A DNA stretch of 14,861 nucleotides, from NCBI GenBank assembly GCA_027604505.1, contig JADIIX010000305.1, positions 1 through 14,861 on the forward strand, in the 5' to 3' direction. Source of the stretch: Gonapodya sp. JEL0774 (Eukaryota > Monoblepharomycota > Monoblepharidomycetes > Monoblepharidales > Gonapodyaceae). Under the pieces are notes generated by a model that saw only the letters and a program-made list of their open reading frames with translations, was not told the DNA's origin and did no database searches. A program made the position numbers and the translations under genes. How positions within the stretch are numbered: the stretch's first letter is position 1; each line of letters opens with the position of its first letter. Below are positions 1 through 7,549 of this stretch, in pieces.

Positions 1-1890
1 TTTTTTATATGAATTTTATGCCAAGACACGTCATCGCTGAGCGTGTGAAGTGGTTGTGTTCCGTGGGAGTGGGAAACCTGACAAGATTCGCACACGGCTG
101 GGCCTTTTGATCCGTCCGTTGTTCTTTAATCATGCGATCAAGCCAGAAATTGTTTCCTGCAAATATCTCTTGAGTATTAAAGCAATGTCATGATCTAGGG
201 TGGATTTGGGATGAAATTGCTACTGTGAGAACGGAATGTTTGCGCTGTGCGAATCTGCATCACTGGTCAAAACCTTTCGGCTCTCTACTTTCCGACAGAA
301 GAGATCCCTTTGTGCGCTCGTGCAAACGAGAAAATACATTGTTCATTCGAATCTGGAAAAGTCTAGTGGAGCTAACACGTATGTAGCAAAGTACTTGATG
401 TCAGTCCGTTACTGTAGCATCCAGGAAATTTTGGGAGACACCGATCGAACCAAAATGGAAGATCATTCAATCAAACAGCAGGGTGACTTTTGTGCACAGT
501 TAAGAAATTTTGATCTTGCTATTTTGGATGATGTTTTATTGAAGGTCAACCAAGCGCCACTAAGTATCGACCAGCGGCCCTTTGTGCAAGTCAACTGGTC
601 CACGCCCATTCTGTAAATTTACTTCCTACACTTTCAATCGTCTATTGATACAGGTGCATCGTTATAGAGGCACTCTCCATCGCTCCCTAAACACGAGCGT
701 TTCAACATCCAATATCACAGGATCCTTGAAACACCGCAGAAAATGAGAGAGCACGTTTTGGTTTTGAGGCATCAGAGATGTCTGCGATTTGGGTGTTGAA
801 GGAAGTTTTCGTGATTCAGCGGTGAAAATTCTCTCTCATGCACGCCAATCGCCTCTCGTCCAGTTTCTCACCTTGGACCCGGCCCGCCAGAACAATAGAT
901 CAGATCGTCACTAAGTTTGCACAAACACACCATACACTACTGCATTTTCATAGTGAATGTTGTGATCAATCGGGATGTGGCAGGACTGGCTCATGCTGAG
1001 AGTACAGTTGACAGATGAGTCGCCATGGGAACTTTGTGTCGAGGGAATCAGATTGACGCAAAAGCCGGATTTATGTAGCTATTTTCTCGCGCTTTCGAGA
1101 GTGATCGGTCCAAGCATCGAAGAATAATGACGATAAGCAGCTACATATGATCATTCATCGAGCGGATGGTGTCACCCACGTACGCGAACATATAACTGAC
1201 ATCATTTAGCGTCCTCACTATAACTATTGGCTTAACTTGTCTGGAGTCCCGGAAAATCTATGCGTATTGTCATAAAGGGAAACATTTCCGCGTCTCATGA
1301 CCAATCAGATTATGACGTGAGTAGCGACTCAGCCGGGCCGAACGACTAATCGTTTGATCCACCTCTTCAAAAAAAATCTGGCTGACAAGACTAAACACAT
1401 TTCCGAGCTTGCCTTGTCACTTTCACAAAGCGTCCCGCACAGCTGTGTCAGAATTACGACTATATCAGAATGATTCTTGCAGCTGTGAAAAGCATGCAAG
1501 CTTCGTGATATCGGGAACAGTCTTCGGTATCTCATGCAACATGTCATCCGTGATGAATCATTTGCTGGTTCGGGTCGCTGAAGGTGCGGTTGGTGGGGTG
1601 CCCACGAAAAATGGCGTCATGCACACGGCACGGGCTTGGGGTGATTGTCGATGGGTGATTTCGACACAAAGACTGAACGGATGCTTGTTGTGTTACTGTT
1701 ACTAGACTAGAAAGTTGAAGGAGCGAGGTTTCCAGTCTCTGATATTCTTTTTGCGATGCATTTGGGTGCTTGAACTTTATATAAATGAATGTACTCATAG
1801 TACGGCAGTCAGAGCGAATAGTGTTCGTCTCGAAAACCATGATAATGTTTCAGAAAGCTTATAAGAAGAAAATAGCGAAACGTTCGCGCA
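1..1890. other. Region without a recognisable gene
   Basis: I read both strands and found no protein with a recognisable motif, no tRNA arms and no convincing repeat. The longest open frame is at 236-616 (+), 126 codons from an ATG. Its predicted protein has no family signature, no signal peptide, and no clear splice continuation. Frames of about 98 codons at 1409-1705 (+) and 1544-1840 (-) overlap each other on opposite strands and look like chance. The region is AT-richer and stop-rich compared with the genes to the right. It may be intergenic DNA or hold untranslated parts of neighbouring transcripts. Confidence 0.5.
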
Positions 1891-1894
1891 TGGC

Positions 1895-1917
1895 CACGTG
1901 GGCCTTCCCTTTATTGG
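1895..1917 (+). promoter_or_regulatory. Candidate upstream elements: CACGTG E-box and inverted CCAAT
   Basis: CACGTG lies at 1895-1900 inside a longer near-palindrome (GGCCACGTGGGCC). ATTGG, the reverse of CCAAT, follows at 1913-1917. They sit about 240-260 nt before the ATG of the Ecl1-like gene, a normal distance for fungal promoters. CACGTG is the site of bHLH factors and CCAAT that of the HAP complex; that either is used here is inference. Confidence 0.3.
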
Positions 1918-2156
1918 GTGATGTGGAGTGATACGTGGCGACTGTGCCTTCTCGGACAATCAATTGTAACCGTACCTCCGCACATCAAAACTCTCACCAT
2001 CCCCCATTTATTTCTCCATTCCCTTCTGGATATCAAGCCACTTTAAAGCTTCAGAGATCCGAGCGTTCGAGCTACTGAATTTCTCACCTAAGCTTGGCCA
2101 ACTCTGTCGTCTTCCTCGACTCCAATTCACGTCATCATAACCAAACAACAATCGCA

Positions 2157-3272
2157 ATGGACATGGACTGGTGCATAGTGTGCTCCTCCCACGTAGAGGA
2201 AAGCGAATTGTACTGCTCTGAGGCCTGCAAGGTGTGTTCGAAATGCCTGGGTAGAGAATACTCCAGTGACCTTCTTGCTGATTCCGTCGGCTTCCCTCCT
2301 CCGATTCTCCATCGACAGGCATCAGACGTTTCTCATCGATCATCTGCGTTGACTATTGCAATAGTACCTTCTTCGCCTGCTTCCACGGCTTCGTTCGATG
2401 ATCTCTCGAGCTCCCCCACTTCAAGCTCTGGCTCCACATTGTTCGCGTTGGATGAGCTTTCAGCTACACCCTCAACAGAACGATCATTTCATATGGCTGG
2501 AGCTTATTCGGCAACTTCTCCCTTCGGATTCTTCCTCAGCAGGACCGACCGGGAGCGCAACTCCTCTGGCTTTGTTCCCGTTCCGGATTCTCTGTACCCT
2601 GGGGCGATGCCATACTCAGCCCAGCAAAAGCTCGCACCTGCAGCAGCCGGTGATGGCCCGCTGCACTTTGATAAGCTCTGGAAATCGCCATCCCGGGATG
2701 CACAGAGTACTGCTTTGTGCGGCCAACAGGATTTTCCGGAGCGCCTAAGTTCCAAGCAGGATTTTATCATGGACGTGAGTTCATGCAACATGCCACATCT
2801 CACTGGACTGTAAGCTCATCCGATTGCACATTCCGTTGCAGGACTCCAACATGCGCATGATTAGAGTGGGAGTCAGTTGTGAGAAAGTGAATACACCCTC
2901 TGCATCTCGAATTTCAGCTGGTGAGTAACAGATGTTGCATTCGCAATTTTCAATGAGTATCTCACCGTATTTGCCCTGCCATCAGCTACTTGCACTTGTT
3001 CCTCCTCGCGGCATGTTTGTTGTGCCACGAGTGACCACACTGCTATCTCTACCACTTCCTATAAGACTCTAGACAAACGCCGATTACGCTCCGGTCTCAA
3101 GATCGTAATTGATCCCCCGCAAGCACAAGACTCGCATCCTCAACACCTAGAGGCTTCTTCCTCGTTGAAGGAACAAGTCAACCCACGGATATCCGAACCT
3201 TGGGTAACGCGGCCCGCGCGATTTCGGTTTCAACAAACTTGGCGGGGTACAACAGGCGTGGAGTGTGCATAG
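2157..3272 (+). CDS. Ecl1-like (life-span regulatory factor family) zinc-motif protein, 3 exons
   Basis: Proposed exons are 2157-2774, 2842-2920 and 2986-3272, giving 984 nt and 327 aa. Both introns (67 and 65 nt) start GTGAGT and end CAG; each has a CTCAC branch-like site. The join keeps the frame open to the TAG at 3270-3272, whereas the unspliced frame stops at 2813. Near the N terminus is MDWCIVC followed by LYCSEAC, i.e. C6-x2-C9-x10-C20-x3-C24, with C27 and C30 just after. This matches the short zinc-binding motif of the fungal Ecl1 family, small proteins that affect chronological life span and stress response in yeasts. The rest is Ser/Thr/Pro-rich and probably disordered, with a basic segment (KRRLRSG) in exon 3. 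I chose the ATG at 2157, 21 codons after an upstream in-frame ATG at 2094, because the family motif usually sits at the very N terminus. Family assignment rests on the Cys motif only; function in this organism is inferred. Confidence 0.65.
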
Positions 3273-3634
3273 CAGGCAACCGGACTGGGGAGAGGTGGAT
3301 TTGCGGGGTCTGGAACCTGGAGCGACCTCTCTTTGTATATAATGGACAGTCTAGAGCCGGGCTCATGTACATAGTACTCGCATTCTTATATTTGCAACTG
3401 AACACGTATCGATTGTTTGAATATTACGTTGCCATATACGCACTCATGAAATATGTACCAGCTGATCAACGTCACGAAAAGTTACAACCACTCTTCTCAT
3501 TATTCGTACACAATTCTCGGATTTTTGTTCTCATTCGAGATTGAAATACATTCTATTGAAGGCTGGCGGATCCGGACGGCCACAACCATGGTCATTCCGG
3601 GACTCTGTCTGAACCACTTAGTTGCCACCCGCCC
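3273..3634 (+). other. Intergenic region between the Ecl1-like gene and the reductase gene
   Basis: No gene is seen. A TATA-like string (tatataat) lies at 3336-3343, about 290 nt before the reductase ATG. An ATG in a strong context (ACCATGG) at 3588 opens a 28-codon frame that ends at 3674, out of frame with and overlapping the reductase start at 3635. If transcription begins upstream of 3588 this would be an overlapping upstream ORF. Transcript ends of either gene cannot be placed from the sequence. Confidence 0.4.
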
Positions 3635-5461
3635 ATGGCCCCATCAGACCCGAATCTCGGATGTGTCCTTGTAACCGGCGCGTCGGTGGGTTCAGGGGGT
3701 GCATGAACCGATCGTCCCAAATATCCAACTGATTGTCTTCGCAATGTCGCGATGTGTCGTCCTTGTAGGGCTATGTTGGAGGTATGGCACATTTGGTCCC
3801 TTTCTAGATCTTTTCTGACATCGGAATTCATCGTTCTAAATTGCTTTGGGGACCCGTTCTGAACTTTTGATCGCGAAATGGGGGGACACCATGATTATGA
3901 ACTGCCCTCATCGCATTTCTCGGCAGCTCATGTCTGTCTCCGCCTGCTCCGCTACAATTTTTCAGTTCGAGCGGCTGTCCGCTCGTCTGAAAAAGCCTTT
4001 GCCCTCACCTCTGCCCTCAGATTCGCATTAAAGGACGTTATGTATCTCCTCCCGGAAGACACGTGGAGAGGCACGCAACTCAGTGACGAGGATGAAACGG
4101 CGGCGAGGTTTGTTACTGTGATTATCCCTGATATGGAGGCCGAAGGCTGCTACGACGAAGCAGCGAACGATTGCACGGGGATCGTGCACGTTGCCTCACC
4201 CCTTTCCACAAGCAGAACGTACACAGATTACGAATCAGAGTTGGCAAGGTGTGACTTCAATGGCATTTACTTCTTTGCCGCTTGGTGCAGACCTGGCATA
4301 TATTGCTATAGGCCGATCCTCCGAGGCACCCAATCGATCCTACGCGCCGCCTCAGTTCACCCAACCATCCGCCGGGTCGTAATCACGTCTACATTTGGTT
4401 CGGTGCTGAGACCAGGGCAAGAACTTCCCTATACGTACGACGAAAGAGACTGGAATACGGACAGCACAGTGGAGGAAGGTGGTTTCAGCGCGTGTGAGTG
4501 TCTGCCAGTCGGGGCGCAAAAGAGGTGTTTTGGAGACATTGAAAAACGCTTAGTGTGGCTGAGTTGTGATGATATTTCATCCGTGTGTTTGAAGTTGCCG
4601 TGTTGCAACAACTATTCTCGTGCTTCCTTGCGGAAAGTTGTTATTCTTGAATCAGACTGGTTGGGATCGCGCTAAGGATTTTGGTGTGCTCAATTATCTA
4701 ACCCTCAACTTAGATCGGGCGGCAAAAACTCGGGCGGAACGTTGGGCGTGGGACTATGTCTCCAAGCATACAGACAGCCACTTTGACCTTGTGACTCTGT
4801 GCCCGCCTCGTAAGTCCCCGCTTTTGCCGTGGAACTTTCTCTCGCTCACGAGCTTTATCTCGTGTCCGCACATTTTGTTACACGGTTCTCCCACGAATCG
4901 CCAAGAAATAATCGGCCCTCTCCTTCACCCTGCCGGCCGCTCAATCTGGGAATTCAGCCTCTCTAATATTCACTCGATCCTCGCACAACCACCGCCTGGT
5001 AGCTCTCTACTGCAAGGTGGTGCAGGATTTGTCGATGTCCGGGACGTTGCAGAAGCGCATGCGAGAGCTGTGGTGAGAAGTAGAGCCGTCGTGGGTGGGC
5101 AAAGGTGAGTTTGAGTCGTATGCCGGGTTTTGCAATCGCAAGCATGCAACCTACACGGACTTCGATGATGTCTCTTTGAAGAATTATTGTGGCAGAAGGA
5201 AGTCACACATGGACTCACTTCGGGCGTGAGATACGACTCCATGTGTCATCCCTCCAAGACCAGCGCAATGCAAGCAACGAAAATACCGGCTGCGTTGCTG
5301 ATCACGGAGACGAGCTCGGGGATGGAGGATTCGGCACCGAAGTCCCGCTCGTTTTCGGCATCAACAACACCAAGAGCAAGGCGCTTCTGGGGTTGTGCTA
5401 CCGCTCATTCGAGGACTCTGTAAGGGAAAGTATAGAGCAATACATGCTATTACAGCGGTAG
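3635..5461 (+). CDS. NAD(P)-dependent extended SDR (Gre2/dihydroflavonol-reductase-like), 7 exons
   Basis: Proposed exons: 3635-3685, 3769-3781, 3927-4248, 4312-4493, 4714-4809, 4906-5104, 5182-5461; 1143 nt, 380 aa. Each junction restores a family motif: VLVTGASGYVGAH (residues 11-23, Rossmann glycine loop) across exons 1-3, LARPILRGTQSIL across intron 3, and YRAAK (Y190, K194, the SDR catalytic pair) across intron 4, whose CTAAC branch site is 12-16 nt before the acceptor. Other motifs are GIVHVASPL, VVITSTF (catalytic Ser155 or Thr156), CPPQIIGPLLHP and FVDVRDVAEAHARAV. Introns are 83, 145, 63, 220, 96 and 77 nt; the last two use AAG acceptors. Size and motif order fit the family that reduces aldehydes or ketones with NADPH in the cytosol. 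The substrate cannot be told. Intron 3 is a multiple of three without stop, so retention would stay in frame. Confidence 0.8.
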
Positions 5462-6096
5462 CCCGTGTAATCTGGACAGACGCCAATATCCAGGGCATCG
5501 CACTTGCAGCGGCAGATCCCACTTAGTTCTTTGTTTCGCGTCACAGCTTTCAAGACTCCTCTCTGCCGCAGCCACCATGGTATCCACCGAAAACTATCTC
5601 TACCAGCTCTTGAAGTGAACAGACAACTCTCACTGTGCAGTCTCGTGGATTGTAGAGGCGAGACGTGTGATCGCAGGCTTCTCTTCTCTGCCTAGAAACT
5701 GCAACTAGGCGAAAGCAGAATGGGATGCGATGCGAAAAGATGCAGCTGATCTCTTGACTCAGTGATTGATTCCTTGTTGCTCAGTGTTGTCATTTGGGCT
5801 CGTAGCTCGTCAACCGACCATCTGCGTCGCTCTGCACTGTGCTTCGGCCTATTTCAATCGCACTCGCCACGGTGGAGACAGAATGCGAATCCAGATCGCT
5901 CTCGCTCTTTCGAATCGTCATGTAAGAGTCTCCCCATCTGTTACTATGGTTCACGTCTCGTCTGGTCTAGTCGAGAGAGATATTGATTGAGATCCAATAC
6001 TATCACGTTTGGTCAAGGCGCCGACTGTCGTATCCGGTAAGTGGCAAATGCAGCCCCGGCTGGGCCGCGGTAAGGCAGAGAACAATGAAAATAAGG
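5462..6096. other. Host sequence between reductase gene and retrotransposon
   Basis: This should hold the 3' untranslated region of the reductase gene. Overlapping open frames of 74 codons at 5762-5990 (+) are not recognisable. A frame with ATG at 5883 could be extended by splicing 5932-5970 (GTAAGA...TAG, 39 nt) and then stays open to a GTAAGT donor near 6038, so the beginning of another gene cut by the insertion is possible but weak. The five bases before the LTR (taagg, 6092-6096) are the candidate left target-site duplicate; the right copy is outside the window. Confidence 0.4.
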
Positions 6097-6363
6097 TGTC
6101 GGGGGAAAAAGGAGTATCCACGGAGCTATGGGCTTAGGGCGTAGTGGTTTGGTTAGTCAAGAGCACGAGCGCGATGTAAAGAACGAGAATAGAACGCCTA
6201 GAGAGAGAGAAGAATCGCCAGTGAGGGAGTGAGGAGCCAAGGGATGCCGATCACGAGAAGATAGGGACGAGGACGGGGACGAGCAAGGACCACACGATGT
6301 AAGAGGGAAAAGCCAGTGTATTCGTACGTAAAGTCTCTCTAGCCACTACTAAGAAGTTCGTCG

Positions 6364-6369
6364 TTTATA
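6364..6369 (-). promoter_or_regulatory. LTR TATA box
   Basis: On the minus strand the LTR contains TATAAA at 6369-6364, about 210 nt from the proposed U3 edge, as expected for an LTR promoter. Transcription from the right LTR would make the genomic RNA; from this left LTR it would run leftwards into host DNA. The initiation site itself is not determinable by eye. Confidence 0.55.
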
Positions 6370-6516
6370 AGCTAAAGACTATGTGGTCGCGGGTCGCGCC
6401 GCAGTGTGCCACATGCCGCTGAGACCATACCCCAAGTACAAAATGTCCAAGAAAAGAGACCAAGTCCGACACCAAACTAACCTAATAAAGTCCAAGCGCC
6501 CCATGCGGCTAGTGTC

Positions 6517-6580
6517 CGAGATCCAGTTGCGCGAGATCCAGTCCGAATGCAACTTTCCATGTCAGGCCGAGACCCTGACA
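6517..6580 (-). repeat. Tandem and inverted repeats at the outer end of U3
   Basis: CGAGATCCAGT occurs at 6517-6527 and again at 6532-6542, a 15-nt period. Next to it, TGTCAGG (6560-6566) and CCTGACA (6574-6580) form a perfect 7-bp inverted repeat around a 7-nt loop, ending at the proposed LTR edge. Short repeats in U3 often bind regulators; that role here is inference. Confidence 0.5.
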
Positions 6581-6587
6581 CTACTCC
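6581..6587 (-). other. Candidate polypurine tract
   Basis: Read on the minus strand, GGAGTAG lies directly before the proposed U3 start TGTCAGGG. It is short and not purely purine, so it is accepted mainly because it abuts the TG of the LTR. No longer purine run is present between the third ORF and the LTR; most of 6588-6757 is pyrimidine-rich in sense orientation. Confidence 0.35.
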
Positions 6588-6757
6588 GGGGGCGAGAGAG
6601 TTCCGAACGTAAAGAAAGGCCCAAAAAGTCCGAGAGGGTGATCCCAGACTGACAAAAAGTACGTAAGAGATAGAAAAGAGACTGAGCCGAGGGAAAAAGA
6701 ATGAGTAGGAGTCGGAAAACGGAAAAGTTGCGAGATCCACGATCACCTGCATCCTAC

Positions 6758-7324
6758 TTAGGGCTGGTGGCCATAAGCGTTCGCGGGGTAGAGAAGCGGA
6801 AAAGAATACGTCGTCGTGTAGATGTAGTGAGTCTCGGTGTAGTAAGAGTGGTTGCTGACTGTGCCTTCCGAGTGGTTGTACGCCGGTGGGATGAAATAGT
6901 TGACCGGGTGCGGAGGCTGCTGTGGCTCGGGGTTCATGACAGGAATAGTGGTGACAGGATCATACTCATCTGGTTGATTCTGATGAGCAGATGTAGTGGC
7001 GACCTCCATCGTTGGCTCGATCTTGATGGGAGCGTCGGCTGGTTGGTCCGCGGAGGAGAAGTCGGAGGTGGAAGGTGGGACTGGGGAGGGAGAAGACGGA
7101 GAAGATGCCGGTGGCGGAATGGAATCTTGAGGAAGAACGGAGCCCGAAGAAGAAGCCAAAGAAGAACTTGGAGTGTTCTGAGTGCCGACGAGAGTAGCGA
7201 GGAATTGGTCAGCTTGAGCCGCGGGAGAGAGGGTGAGGGGCGTAAGGGTAGCCATGTGGTGGCGGCGATTGATACGGTTAGAGTGGCGAGCACGAGAAGA
7301 AGAAGAGCCAGACTTCCTAGACAT
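6758..7324 (-). CDS. Extra ORF of the retrotransposon downstream of pol (188 aa, unknown function)
   Basis: The frame begins at an ATG at 7324 and ends with TAA at 6760-6758, between the pol stop and the 3' LTR. I do not recognise a family. The N terminus is basic and Ser-rich (R/K/H at 3, 4, 11-14, 17, 20-23), like a nuclear-localisation or nucleic-acid-contact segment. Residues 50-90 are Ser/Pro-rich. IKIE at 100-103 fits the SUMO-acceptor pattern. The C-terminal 50 residues are tyrosine-rich (nine Tyr between 143 and 184). There is no signal peptide or membrane segment, so it is not an envelope-like protein. A second ATG at residue 24 could also be used. The 225-nt gap before it has no ATG in any frame and a TATA-like box, which favours a separate transcript. 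An antisense frame of 214 codons covers it, so coding status rests on its place and leader. Confidence 0.5.
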   Translation of the reverse strand: MSRKSGSSSSRARHSNRINRRHHMATLTPLTLSPAAQADQFLATLVGTQNTPSSSLASSSGSVLPQDSIPPPASSPSSPSPVPPSTSDFSSADQPADAPIKIEPTMEVATTSAHQNQPDEYDPVTTIPVMNPEPQQPPHPVNYFIPPAYNHSEGTVSNHSYYTETHYIYTTTYSFPLLYPANAYGHQP

Positions 7325-7386
7325 GTCGAGAGTGTGTGGTGTTAGTTGAATGAATGAAATGGGTGGTGCAAGGCGTAAAGAGCAGC

Positions 7387-7392
7387 TTTTAT
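7387..7392 (-). promoter_or_regulatory. TATA-like box before the extra ORF
   Basis: ATAAAA is read on the minus strand at 7392-7387, 63 nt before the ATG at 7324. Between them is a C/A/T-rich leader resembling fungal 5' untranslated regions. Use as an internal promoter is inference. Confidence 0.3.
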
Positions 7393-7549
7393 CAGACGTG
7401 ATCAGATTCCGATGTATGTTGTGGATGTTACAATCTCAATCGCGGAAGCAAAAGCTGTTATCAGTCTTATCAAATCTATGGTGAGGTAGAGCCGTTTACT
7501 ATTTTTGGGAGTTTTTGATTGCGTATTTGGTGTGTCGGAACCAAAGGGC

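Larger units (their letters stand above)
6097..6580 (-). repeat. Left LTR (3' LTR of the element)
   Basis: The start at 6097 is set by comparison with the right copy: identity begins at 6096/14679 and the TG dinucleotide is at 6097. The other edge cannot be compared because the right LTR runs off the window. I place it at 6580 because CCCTGACA there is the inverted match of TGTCGGGG (TGTCRGGG termini, TG...CA ends). That gives 484 bp. Read in sense (minus) direction it has a U3 of about 210 nt, a TATA box at 6369-6364, and a pyrimidine-rich R/U5. The edge at 6580 is the least certain point. Confidence 0.75.

Noticed and set aside
236-616. 126-codon ATG-initiated frame on the plus strand
   Set aside because: No motif, no recognisable family and no splice partners were found. 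It is not far from chance length for this composition, so it was left unannotated as a gene.
3782-3926. Reductase start at the ATG at 3878 or 3846
   Set aside because: A start there loses the TGxxGxxG cofactor loop, which is found upstream at 3665-3781 with good splice sites, so this stretch is read as intron.
6649-6654. Alternative LTR edge at CTGACA
   Set aside because: In sense orientation it is preceded by a T-run, not purines, and the TGTCAGTC start matches the other LTR terminus less well than the edge at 6580.
6701-7345. 214-codon plus-strand frame opposite the accessory ORF
   Set aside because: It is Arg/Gly/Val-rich, as expected for the complement of a Ser/Pro-rich reading frame, and runs against the element's transcription.
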